From Diphasiastrum complanatum (lineage: Eukaryota; Streptophyta; Lycopodiopsida; Lycopodiales; Lycopodiaceae), in assembly GCA_029204225.1 (NCBI GenBank), contig CM055094.1, positions 16,722,394 through 16,786,393 on the forward strand: a stretch of 64,000 bases of DNA. The letters are read 5' to 3'. Within the stretch, counting starts at the first letter, position 1. Every line of letters begins with the position of its first letter. Under the pieces are notes generated by a model. That model searched no databases, was not told the origin of the DNA, and was given only the letters and a program-made list of their open reading frames with translations. Positions 1 to 10,718 of the stretch are shown piece after piece. The position numbers were made by a program, and so were the translations under genes.

Positions 1-586
1 CTCTTGAAGGGTGAAGGGATCTGTTCAGTGACCGATCTCACAAAACAACAAGCCTCCAAAGGAAGACTCCAAGAGAGTTGAATGGATCAAAAAGGATGAG
101 TGTGCAATGACAATCATCGTTTTATCCATAAACGAAGAAATCCTCATGCAGATCGAAGACTGTGAGAGCAGCCATGAAGCTTGGGAAAAGCTAAAGCAGA
201 AGTATGAAGTGAGGACTGTTGCATCAGTGATGCACCTACATAATCAGCTGCAAAGTATGTGATGGGATGACAACCAACTAGATCAACATGTTGAGAGAAT
301 CAAAACGATCTTTGCTCAACTTGCTGCACCTGGACAGGAGCATCAAGTCCCAGCACCACAATAGCTAATGTACTTCATGAAGTTTCTACCTACATCCTAT
401 CAGCCGCTGAGAATGCTCATCCTAAGCTTACCAGACATGACGATGAGAGATGAAGGAGAAGAAAGCAGTGACCAGGAGAAGGCCCTTTTCACGAAGGGAA
501 AGAAAAAAAACCAGAACAATCCAAAATTTGACAAGTCTCAATCGAATTCTTTGACAAAAGGTAAAAACAATTGACAAACCTCTTCC

Positions 587-628
587 TGTGATCACTGTCA
601 AAAGCTGGGACACACAGCCAACAGGTGT
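587..628 (+). other. CCHC zinc knuckle of copia gag
   Basis: The translation CDHCQKLGHTANRC fits the CX2CX4HX4C retroviral-type zinc knuckle that binds element RNA in the nucleocapsid part of Gag. It sits between the gag region and the integrase region of the fossil at 1-2786. Confidence 0.85.
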
Positions 629-1469
629 TGGTTGAACTCGACAATCCCTTTCATGTACTGCAAGAAGAGAGGGGCATTCAGCATATGAATGCAAGTACAA
701 CCCAGAAAGAAAGAACAAGCCTGAAAAGGTCAATGTTGCAGAATCATCGAAGGATACACACAAGAGCGACGAAGCCTTCACGATACTCGATGAGGCTTCG
801 ACCGGCTACACACAGCACGACTACGACGTAGTCATCGACTCAAGAGCAACTTTGCACATCACCTGCAACAAAATTTCGTGATCAACTACAGAGAACTCGA
901 CATATCAAGAGCAGTGATACTAGACGACGATGTCGAAGGCATCAGATCCCTACAGCTACATACATTGTCGGGACAAGCAGAGCTGCCGGGAGCACTCTAT
1001 GTACATACATAGAGTCCTTGACATATCAAGAGCAGTGATACTAGGCGACGATGTCGAAGGTATCAGATCCCTATAGCTACATACACTGTCGGGACAAGCA
1101 GAGCTGCCGGGAGCACTCTATGTACCCTCACTAAGAAGAGACCTGCTATCAATCTCGAAGATGACAGATCATGTCGAATGATCGAGTAAAAATCAAACAA
1201 GTTGCTGACTATCGGGTCCCAGAGAAGGTAACTTGTATCAAGCAAAGCTGAGTCAACAGCTATGATAGCATACTAAATGCATCAGAGAACGAAGATAACT
1301 CTGGCACAAGAGAATGAAAAATCTGAACATGAGAAGTCTCTACGACATGAGCAGAAAAGAGATAGTCACAGGTCTGAAGATATCCAAACCTGACATCGAC
1401 TTCTATGAAGCCTATCAAAAGGGGAAGCAACATTGAATTCCATTTGCATATGAGGGAAAAAGAGCCCAA

Positions 1470-2170
1470 GAAGTTCTTGAGCTCGTCCACTCAGATGTCT
1501 ATAGACCGATGAAAATTGACTCCCTCTCAAGATCGAGGTATTTTTTTACATTCATCGATGACTATAGCCAGATGACAACAATATACTATTTAAAGAAAAA
1601 ATTCAAAGTGTTTGACTCTTTTAAGAAGTTCGTGGCATTCGCAGAGAGACACACCTCCAAAAAAGTGCAGACCATCAGGTCTAACAATGGTGGTGAGTAC
1701 AAGAGCAAGGAGTTCTTAAACTTCTGCCAAGAATAAGGAATAGAGCAACAGTACACTCCTACATACATACCACAATATAATGGTGTTACAGAACGAAAAA
1801 AACAGGACGCTTGTCGAAGGAGCGAGATGCATGATGGCACAGACTCAGTTCCCAAGTCAATTTTGGACTGAGGCAATAGCTGCAGTTGTACACTTGCAGA
1901 ACAGATCGACAACAACAACCCTAGAATCTAAGACACGGTATGGAATATGGACAGGTAAAAAGCTTGATCTGTCATATGTACGTGTGTTCGGATGTGCAGC
2001 ATACATGCACATTTCTAAAGAGAAAAGAAGCAAGCTCGACGAAAAGTCGATGCACACAGTCATGGTCGAATACTCGAATGGATCACAGATCTACAAGCTC
2101 TACAACTCAACTTTGAAGAAGGTGGTAATGAGCAGAGACGTGAAGTTCGATGAATCCACATTCTTGGATT
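1470..2170 (+). pseudogene. copia integrase remnant
   Basis: The stretch keeps recognisable integrase landmarks: LVHSDVY near 1485, FTFIDDYSQMTTIYYL near 1550 and SNNGGEYKSKEF near 1685. A typical C-terminal part follows (VRVFGCAAYMHI near 1975, VMSRDVKFDES near 2130). These belong to the DDE core and the C-terminal region of copia integrases, which insert the cDNA into the host chromosome. It is part of a broken element. Confidence 0.85.
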
Positions 2171-2786
2171 GAAGGAAGCTAAAGGCTATGAGATATTCAC
2201 ACTGCTGCCAATTCAAGAGGGAGATCAAGGCCAGACATCGAGCCACAGACTCCAGAGCAGGAAGCTGAAGATCAACCAGTCGAAGAAAAAAAAAACCAAC
2301 AGCGACAAACAGGACCAAGAAGGTCAACAAAAAAAAGAAGACCTCCAGACTAATACATCGACAATCTTCAGTGGAGTGAAGATGCAAATGTTGAATACTA
2401 CAGTTTCACTGAGGAACCGACAACCTACCAAGAAGCTATCCAGAGTCTAGAGGGAGAATTATGGAAGCAAGCAATGTCAGAAGAAATCAAGTCGATGAGG
2501 CAAAATGAGGCATGGACATTAGAGTCACTACTTGAAGGAAAGAAGACTGTCGACTACAAATGAGTTTATAAAAGAAAGATGCAGTCAGATGACACTGTTG
2601 GATGCTACAAGGCCAAACTTGTCACCGTAGAGGTAAGACATCGATTACTTCGATACATACTTACCAATGGTCAAGATGGCAAGACTACTCCTTGCATATG
2701 CAATTTGGAAATTTATCAGATTGATGTCAAAACAACCTTTCTCCATGGAGATCTAGAGGAAGAAATCTTTATGAGACAGTCTGAAG

Positions 2787-3764
2787 CGGCCGCTTCAAAG
2801 CTTCCTACATTACCTATTATTGGATCTATATTAGTTAATGATTTACATCAGGCAGTTGGTTTTGAGTAATTAGCTCACTATTTTAAATTTTTACATAGCT
2901 ATTGGGTAGCTTAATTCGTTTTTGCCATTCTACGGTAATATTTTAAATACTTTAATCTTCTTGTATGATCATGGGTTCTCCTATCAATTTTAATAAAAGC
3001 AGGGATATTATTTTTATAATTGACATAGGAGTTGATAAAGCATCCTTTGAGAACATACTCATTATAGAAGGTCAATTGGTGGTCTTATTTGGTTGACTAT
3101 AACCAGAATTTGTTCTAAGGTTTTGTGTAGGCAAACTTAGCGAATTCATGCAACAACTAGGTATTCAAGTGTTCTTCATTAGAAGACATCCAAGAATGTC
3201 TTTAGGTACATTTTGGGTACTCAAACTTTTGGAATAGAATATGGAGGTTCACAAATGAATCTGGTTGAATATATTTTGCCAATAACAAGCTGGAGAATCA
3301 AGCAAATCCATAAGTGCTTGTGCCTTCTTCTTAGGTGAGTTCAGACATTTTACGAGTAAATAAATTGTGAGTTTTGCGAGTTTTTGTTTGTCTATTTCAT
3401 GGATTGTCAAGACCAATGATTGTGGCAAAAAATCCCCCCTTCACAGCAAATCCTAATTTTTTCCTTCAAGGTCGAAACTCGCCAAGTACTCCTCTAAGTT
3501 ATCATGTGATATTATTTCCTTTTCACTCTTTTCTAATGCCTCTTAGGCGCTTTTTAGCACCAATTCCATGTCCACTTCAAATTCTAGTCGAAACGGTTCA
3601 TCGAATCATTGAACTCTTGTCACTTTACATGACTCCCTCTATGCTTTTGGACCTCACCATACATGCACGAGCCTTGTTGACATTATGATCAAGCACCTAA
3701 TCATGACCAAAATTAGTAACAGCCCATCGCTTAAGCAAAAACTGTGGAACACCCCCACAATTGT
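2787..3764. other. AT-rich stretch, no gene recognised
   Basis: Short reading frames only. None resembles a known protein or a repeat elsewhere in the window. It separates two copia fossils of opposite orientation. Confidence 0.5.
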
Positions 3765-4080
3765 CGAAAATCGGTGGTCCCTCTATCTCCATTTGGTGAT
3801 GCTGGTTGCATCGACCTTAGGCTTGACCTTTGTGCCATCAACGATGACCCACAATTCTTTGGAAAGTAGTACGACCTTCATCTTGAACTTCCAGAGATGG
3901 TAGTTCTTTCCATCGAGTTTGTCGATCAGAGATGAACTAGAAGATGGACCCATTCTTTTGTGAAGAGAGCAAGATCGTTGGTAGGAACAACGATATCGAA
4001 AAACTGCAGCTACACACTTTTAAAGCGATGTCTTGATAGAAACAAGACTGACGATCTGCATGGAATGCAGATTATTGAAC

Positions 4081-4097
4081 CACGGGCTTTGATACCA
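4081..4097 (-). promoter_or_regulatory. copia primer-binding site (tRNA-iMet type)
   Basis: The minus strand reads TGGTATCAAAGCCCGTG directly after the LTR end. Plant copia elements prime minus-strand DNA synthesis from the 3' end of initiator methionine tRNA at TGGTATCAGAGC-like sites. Confidence 0.8.
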
Positions 4098-4947
4098 TGT
4101 CGAAAATCGGTGGTGTAGCAAAAACAAGTTCTGACACAAGAGTAGAATGTAGTATCTTGATGAGAATTGAACAATCGGTTCCAAAGATAGAGGTCCAAAA
4201 TCAAAATCTGGATCGAAATACTAGCAGCGGAAACTTATAACGGACAATTGTGGATCGCAAGTGTGTCAGTGTAGCAGCAAGAATCAAGATGTAATGCAGT
4301 CTGTAATAATGCACAAATGAACAACAGTTGTGTGTGGACAAAAGTGCACTCTTTTGATTAATAAAAAATAGAGTACATGAGCGTGAAGCAGTGCACTGGT
4401 CTGTGAGACGCAAAAATGTAGAGCTTCAGATGTTTGATTGTTGCTAGATGGATTTTTACTTCTATCTGGGAAAAGTACAGTCACACCAGAAGGAATCAAA
4501 TGAATCCAAATGATCACTGACTGTTAAAGGTGCAGACTTTATTCTAAGTTCAGTTGACTTGTTGATGATTGTAGTTCATTGATCAATATTTGAGAGTACA
4601 AGTTTGAATCTACTTAATTTAGAGAGAGTCGAGTAAGTCAAGTGAGTCGAGTTAGTCAAGTGAGTCGAGAGTTGAGAGTCGATGGAGTTGGGTAAGTCAA
4701 GAGTCGATCGAGTTGGGTAAGTCAAGAGTCGAGAAAGTCCATGGACTCGAGTGTCGAGTGTTGATGGAGTATTAAGTGAGTCAAGTGTCGATGGAGTCGA
4801 GTAAGTCGAGTGTCGAGTAAGACGAATGAGTTGATGTTGAAGTTGAAGTCGATGGAGTCGAACTTCGAGGCTTTTTTTTTGTAGTATGTATAGATTTCAG
4901 GATGCTTATTACCAAATGAATTTGGACCTGAGTATTAAAATCCAACA
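4098..4947 (-). repeat. copia LTR, about 850 bp
   Basis: On the minus strand it begins TGTTGGATTTTAATACTC after a purine tract and ends CACCGATTTTCGACA directly before TGGTATCAAAGCC, a tRNA-iMet-type primer site. These are the expected TG...CA ends and flanks. The part at 4098-4617 is shared with 12678-13178. The right third carries a degenerate GTCGAGTAAGTC repeat. Confidence 0.85.
4620..4870. repeat. degenerate GTCGAG/AAGTC short tandem repeat
   Basis: Units such as GAGTCGAGTAAGTCAAGT repeat with variation for about 250 bases inside the LTR at 4098-4947. The related LTR at 12678-13178 breaks off where this block would begin, so the repeat may be a private expansion. Confidence 0.8.
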
Positions 4948-4959
4948 CTCTCCCTTTAT

Positions 4960-5746
4960 GTGGATCCTGAAAAACTTCGATCTTTAGATTTAGAATTTTG
5001 TTAAATTCGATGTGATGATCCTTAGATAATGCTTTGGTGAGGTAACCTGCTATCATAGAATTTGTCCTGCACTAGGGTTATGATATTTTCTTGTGTTGTG
5101 CTTTTTCCCTGAGGTAGTGATACATGATTTCAATATACTTACTTAGAGAGTGAAATCTCGAATTTAGAGATAGTGTGATTGTGCTTTGATTATCACAATA
5201 TATGGTTGTTGGCTGTAGCCGAGCAAGGTCGATATTTGCTAGTAGATTTCTCAGCCAAATTGCCTCCTTGGTAGCATTTGTGGCAATTATGAATTCTGAT
5301 GCAATTGATGATAATGCTATTGAGGTCTGTTTTTGGCTGTTCCATGAGATTAGGTCTTGATTGAATAAGAATATAAATCCAAAAGTTGATTATCTGGTGT
5401 CGATGTCTCCTGCCCAATCCGCATCTGTATAATCTTCAGGAATGTTGGCATATTGGCTACCTCCATAACAGATACACAACTATTTTGTTGCTTGGACATA
5501 TTTTATGACCTTCATGAGTGCTTTCCAATGGATTGGCCCTAGATTCGATACGAAATTGCTAAGTGAACTTATTGAGTATGAAAGATTGGGTCGGGTGCAG
5601 AGCATTGCATACATCAGTGAGCCGATAATGGAGTGAAACGGATACTGTTTTAACTCCTCCTTTTCTGCCTCGGTTTGAGGACATTGTTCCTTTGATAGTT
5701 TTAGACCAGGGTCGAGTGGAAAGAATTTTGATTTGCAATTGGTCAT
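4960..5746 (-). pseudogene. copia reverse transcriptase end and RNase H remnant
   Basis: The minus-strand translation from 5746 contains GLKLSKEQCPQTEAEKEELK and IIGSLMYAMLCTRPNLSY, the link between RT and RNase H in copia pol. A decayed RNase H continues down to the polypurine tract at 4948-4960. RNase H removes the RNA template during cDNA synthesis. Confidence 0.8.
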
Positions 5747-5755
5747 CCCATATAA

Positions 5756-6176
5756 AAATAATAATATTGTTTATTTGCTTGCCCCCACCACTTCCGAGGC
5801 CTCCCCAACTTCCAATGATCTAACCACAGTGTCTATAGTCACAGTTAAGAACTGTAAACTGTTCACAGTTTAACTTGACTAAATTCAAAAATATTCCCTC
5901 CATTGCTAACGAAGAGGGCAACATTTTCACTGGATCTAGAATATGACCGCCATCCCCAAATTTGAATAATAACAAAATGTATGCATATGCATTCCTTCCA
6001 CGAGAATGAAGATATGGGCGTCATCTCCAAATATGAATGTCATCTTCACATTGGAATGGAAATATGAGCGCCAACTACCTATTGGAACGAAAAAATGAGC
6101 GCCATCTCCAAATTTAAATCAAGCAAACAAGCATGGAGATTGGATTGATCGTACAAAGTATATAATATAATCAAAG
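5756..6176. other. no gene recognised; short decayed repeats
   Basis: Between 5930 and 6120 phrases like GAATATGAGCGCCATCTCCAAAT recur three or four times in diverged form, suggesting an old minisatellite. No coding signal is seen. Confidence 0.4.
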
Positions 6177-7470
6177 ATGAGTATTTTGTTTTGCTTCAAA
6201 AAATCTGTTCATAGTACTTTGAGGCATCTGATTACTCTATTGTTTTTTCTGATGACGACATTGTATCATCTACATGTGGATATCCCTATTGATTTGGCAT
6301 CTTTGCAAAGAAGAGGAGGCAAAGAAATTCAATTATCTGTTGAGGATCGTTCTCGTTATAGGACAGAAAGAAAGAAAAACTTGGATTTGTGGACAGATGG
6401 AACCTTATATCCACAAGATCCAAGCACTTTGACACATCCCACATTCTCCTCAATAACTCATTTAGTTACTTGGATATGCAATAAGCATACTGGATTACTA
6501 GGATATTGTGAGAGATTTTAGAACCATGGAAAACAACTTTATATAAAATTCACTTTTTAGAAGGTGAGTTAATACGGATATCCTCTTATTGTTAGAATAA
6601 AGATTGTCTTTTCCAAAAGACATTAGAGAAAAATGAACAACTTAAAAAAAATAATGAATCATTACAGAAGATAACAGTCAATATCAAATCAGAACTAGAG
6701 CAAATGCAATCAATCTTACAATCTATTTGAATTGAAAACTTACAATTACTAAAGGATGTGGAATTGGCTAAGAAGAAGGCTGGCAGTAAGAAGCAAAAGC
6801 AACAAAGTTGCAAGGATATTCAAACGCTTTCAAAAAGAGGTTATCAAAATAGAAGGATTCGTGCATTCAAGTAAGAATATTCTGGTAAGTTGATCAATGA
6901 CATTTAGATTTAATTTCAGCTATGGTGATATTCTGCTACCTATCTGTTTTTTTGTAGATGTGCATTAGTAGCTCTTCGAAATATTAAGGACAATGCTTCA
7001 CTAGGAGTGTCGTTGGGCTCAATATTGACAGGCAAATCCACTGAGCGTATCATGATGAACAATAGGAGTTCAAATGTAAAATGTAAAATAACAAAGTCTT
7101 GGATGGTGGACATTAAATTTTTTTTAGATAAGACTATAGTTCAGGGTGTTTGTGATTTTGTAGGTATTAGCAGGGAAGCATATGCAACAATATTTAAACT
7201 AATTAGAGAAGCTTTTAAGCAAGTTCGAATTAGAATGATTCTATGGTTTTGACATCTGCAGCACATACTAAGTGATCATACAACATTTTTTGCAAACACA
7301 TGTGGAAGTTTGAGTGTCTGGTCATCACAAGGGATGGAGAAGTCACATTGGCAAGCACGGACAGCATTTCATCGAAATACACAACATGAAGGAATCAATG
7401 AAAAACAAAACTACATTTGTCAATTGTTTCAGTGGTTCTACCGCAGAGTTCAGATTTAACATATAACAAA
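6177..7470 (+). pseudogene. unclassified element-like protein remnant (plus-strand gene, copy A)
   Basis: I do not recognise the family. A first block (6177-6521) encodes a basic, charged segment. A second (about 6600-6880) has a coiled-coil-like, lysine-rich character (KNNESLQKITVNIKSELEQ, AGSKKQKQQSCKDIQ). An intron-like gap follows, with GTAAG near 6893 and TTTTTTTGTAG near 6957. A third block (about 6960-7250) holds SLGSILTGKSTERIMMNN and FVGISREAYATIFKLIREAF. A last block (about 7250-7460) reads KSHWQARTAFHRNTQHEG and ends QLFQWFYRR. At least one in-frame stop interrupts it. It faces the minus-strand remnant at 8184-9671. A transposase-type protein is possible, but no catalytic triad could be assigned. 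Confidence 0.4.
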
Positions 7471-7968
7471 GTCCACACAATACAAGTAGTCTAGAAAAGC
7501 ATGCAAGTTCATACAGTAAGAGAAATTTAGATGACTGTTGAGTGAAGATAACAAAGACATTCAGTCATCTTTGTCATCAAATCATGACATGTTCAGAATT
7601 ACTTGCAAATTCATGGAACAAGAGAGAGAATACTCAATGTAAATGTATTGATTGTATTATAACAAAATACAAAGTGTTCACTATTCATCATCAACTTTTG
7701 TGTCAGCTTCTATGGCTGTATTGTCATGAAGAAATTCTCTGCTAGAGTATGCATCTGTTATTCTTGGTTTTGAAATCATGATTAGTTTTTCTAATCTATT
7801 GATTTTTTTAGCTGTTACTAATACATGAATGGTCTATCTTGCAGTCTACACTTCCTGAATACACATCAAGCTAGGTGTAAAAATTTAGACAAGAAATTAG
7901 CCTAAGCATACTGGTGTGGGCAAGGCTTCAGCCTCCCATTGTTGATGATGGTGCTAAGGATGATGCTA
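7471..7968. other. spacer between convergent remnants
   Basis: AT-rich, with short frames only. It lies between the 3' ends of the plus- and minus-strand remnants of copy A and is probably their shared 3' flank. Confidence 0.4.
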
Positions 7969-8183
7969 TTATATTAAATAAAGATTAGAAAAATATAGAT
8001 AGCACAGAATAGATATAGATTGCACATGTATAAGATTGATAGGAATATATACATTGGTATATTGAATGCTACTCCATTTTATGAATTTGGGAGCACAAAA
8101 TACGTGTACTGATGCCCAACTTGGGCTTTCATTTATTGAATGAAAGAGTCTATACACACATTTTTACTGAACTTTATTTGAAG

Positions 8184-9671
8184 CTATTGTTCTTCCACTA
8201 TGGTGATTGTTGTAGGTAGATCTTTGCAGCACGTTATCAGCTCCTGTCTTTTTCGCATCTGTGACATGACAAATATTAGTGAATGTGCAATTGTAAAATA
8301 TGTCATTTTCAATGACTTTGTACTATTTTGAAATGGCAATAAACATAGAGTACTTACGAATCTTCCGTTGATGATAAATCTGAAATATGTTGGTAGATTG
8401 GTTTGTGATAGCATGAGCTCCGTTCTGATAAAATCAAGCTTCCAATGTTCTTCCACCTCAACCATAGTCAAATATTCTTCATTGTAGATAATGCTTATCT
8501 CCATTCGGTTTGAGTGACCATTTAGTTCAAAGTCATGATCCAGTGGTAACCATGTACCTTCAATTTTCTTGTATCTCTGATAGCTAAATGTGAGACTGAG
8601 CATTTGTTTTTCGATATGATAATGAAAAATCATTAACGACTTTTTAATCCTGCATTCTATGTCATTATTTGTTTTACTATCCCAATCTTGATCCATGAGA
8701 TCTGACAAAGTCTCATATGATAAAGCCTTGCAAACAAATAAAGTTGATGTCCTTCGAACACTAGCACTTGAGAGAAAAAATCAACAAATATATGCAATGA
8801 GCTAAACCAACTCAGGTGAACAATTTTCGAGCCCGTACTTATCTTCATAGCATTTCTAACATCAATGAGTATCTTGCATCTGAAGGACTCAAAAACAATA
8901 CTGTCAAGAGTAGGCCACTCATCACTCTGAAAAATAGGCAATGGAATTGCTTCGAGCTTGCCAAAATCTCCATCCGTTTGTGGCATATATAATGATTCAT
9001 AAAAATATATACGACAATCTGCAAGTTCCTTTAAAATTCCTCTATATTGTAGCTTTCCAACATCAGAGTGAATCATGTCCAATATTCTTGCAAGTGACTT
9101 ATGCATGATGGAAATAAATCTAAAAGAAAAAAAATGTTGAAGCATTTATATCGTAATCTGAAGAGCAACAATAAAAAAAATACCTAAGAATGTAGTAGAG
9201 TGCATTCATTTTGATATACTTACAGTTACATTTTCGATGATCATGAGGATTGATATCTTGCACTTTTATTTCTGAATGCATATATACATGTTGTACTAAA
9301 ACTTCTGATATCGAGTGACCTCCCAGAGGAGTCTTAAACTCCAGAATTTTTGCTTTCCAATAAGATTTGTATGTCATTTTTGCCGTTTTCTTTTGTCAAA
9401 AATTGTCCTTTGATGATGGATGCAACAACACCCACGAATTTTTCGTATATTTTGTTGGCTTCCAGTTATCAGCTTCATCTTTCTCATTGTAAAGATTCAC
9501 AAACTCAACTGTAGATCTTGGTCTCCTTGCCATTGCTATTTTGAAAGCTTGGGCACCAAAAATCTCTCTGATATGATACTTAATTTCAATTTTTCGTATC
9601 ACATTTAATCTAATGTGAATGCCACCGTAGTCATAGTTATTGTGCATACTATATTTTAAGTAAATGTGCAT
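8184..9671 (-). pseudogene. unclassified spliced protein gene remnant (minus strand, copy A)
   Basis: Minus-strand blocks join through canonical-looking introns. Block 1 (about 9671-9184) reads ARRPRSTVEFVNLYNEKDEA and LEFKTPLGGHSISEVLVQHV, with one in-frame TGA near 9395. A short intron with GT...TTTAG ends follows (about 9183-9122). Block 2 (about 9121-8845) has FISIMHKSLARILDMIHSDV and IFQSDEWPTLDSIVFESF. A second intron, ending TGCTAG near 8763, precedes block 3 (about 8762-8184) with VRRTSTLFVCKALSYETLSD, MLSLTFSYQRYKKIEGTW, VEVEEHWKLDFIR and NLPTYFRFIINGR. Blocks 2 and 3 are homologous to 28130-28790. The C-terminal small domain suggests a fold with a beta-grasp look, but this is a guess. 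Function is unknown. Confidence 0.5.
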
Positions 9672-9699
9672 ACTATATTTCTATAATTGTAACTAGTAT

Positions 9700-10648
9700 G
9701 GTTAGCAGATTTCATTATACTAACCAGCATAGTTAAGTAAATTTAACTTGGTTGACGTCGGGCAGATTAGCACATGTCGGGCAGGAAGAGCAAAACAATG
9801 GGATAGTCCATGCTGTCCATACACAAATTTCAAAGTTTTCTATAATGTATTTTTATTTCTCAGTTTATTTGAGCTACGTTACGTAGATTTCAAATTTGTG
9901 CATTTTGATTGGGCCAGGTGACGGTCGAAACTAGAGAAAAAAAATAAAATAGTTCATTACAGATGCTTGTTGTGTTCCGTAAAGTTGTTCTAAAGAACTG
10001 ACTTTAAACTATCTTATTCATCTGCTCGAATACTTTATATTCAGCACCCGAATAACATATCTCTTTGGTACAGTCTTCCACAGTCATTGACAGCATAGTA
10101 TATATACATTTGAAATGGTAGTCCATGCTTGAGGAATTGAGTCATAGATCTGTATTCTTGTTGGTAACGAAGATATAAGTTTCTAACATATTCGTGGGCT
10201 ATTCGAGTTCTTTAATCTTGAATGGACTTTAGTTATTGAGGGCTACTGTCTAGAATCCAACAGTTCAAGAATAAGATTAACTATTTGTCTGTTCATACTC
10301 GAATGCGTCAAATATCTCTCGAATCCTTGTTGACGACTTAACTAGCCAAAGTGTAGTACATTTGTGCTACTCTGATAGCATTTCATTTGTAGAACACTTT
10401 TCATTCGATTCGATAGAGAAAGATTGTTGTTTTGGAAATGACCATCACCACACACACTATAAAAGTAATACTGGATACTTATAAAATGTTGACAACCAGA
10501 ATAACACCCTGACTTCAGTCCATTCGAATAAGTTAGAATTGTATCAATTAATCAACTTTTAAGTGTTATCCTCTTGGGGTTTGACATTAAATACTACACA
10601 ATTCTATCATTTCTCTGTTGGTATATATATCATGACATATGCCAATTT
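9700..10648 (+). repeat. probable gypsy 5' LTR, decayed
   Basis: It lies directly upstream of a gypsy-type primer-binding site and gag. A TATA-like CTATAAAAG is at 10457-10465. The left boundary cannot be fixed because no second LTR is present in the window. Confidence 0.45.
10457..10465 (+). promoter_or_regulatory. TATA-like box in probable gypsy LTR
   Basis: CTATAAAAG lies about 190 bases before the primer-binding site, a normal position for a promoter in a plant gypsy LTR. Confidence 0.4.
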
Positions 10649-10667
10649 TGGTGCCATTGTCGAGGAT
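10649..10667 (+). promoter_or_regulatory. decayed gypsy primer-binding site
   Basis: TGGTGCCATTGTCGAGGAT matches the plant gypsy site TGGCGCCGTTGCCGGGGA seen intact at 36847-36864. Most differences are C-to-T or G-to-A, as expected from old methylated sequence. Confidence 0.7.
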
Positions 10668-10718
10668 GGCCAAATAAAGTTGATGCAAAACTGACAAATC
10701 CACTACCATTCCTAATGT

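Larger units (their letters stand above)
1..2786 (+). mobile_element. Ty1/copia retroelement fossil, 3' part absent
   Basis: Pieces occur in copia order on the plus strand: a gag region (about 1-580), a CCHC zinc knuckle (587-628, CDHCQKLGHTANRC), an integrase stretch (about 1470-2170, with LVHSDVY, FTFIDDYS and SNNGGEY), and the start of the reverse transcriptase (about 2450-2786, with DVKTTFLHGDLEEEIFM). The order gag-PR-IN-RT identifies Ty1/copia. No LTR is seen, and the left end runs off the window. The element is heavily broken (more than ten interruptions) and therefore old. The right boundary lies at a GC-rich 14-bp palindrome, after which copia similarity stops. Confidence 0.9.
3765..5755 (-). 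mobile_element. Ty1/copia fossil: RNase H end, LTR, gag start
   Basis: Read on the minus strand from 5755 downward: the end of RT and RNase H (about 5746-4960; IIGSLMYAMLCTRPNLSYS, then an EDYTDADWAGD-like stretch), a polypurine tract (4948-4960), one LTR (4098-4947), a tRNA-iMet primer-binding site (4081-4097), and the first part of gag (about 4030-3765; IDKLDGKNYHLWKFKMKV). So one LTR serves as the 3' end of an upstream unit and the 5' end of a downstream unit, as in a tandem array made by LTR-LTR recombination. Both units are partial and broken. The gag/PBS/LTR part recurs at 12260-13178. Confidence 0.85.
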
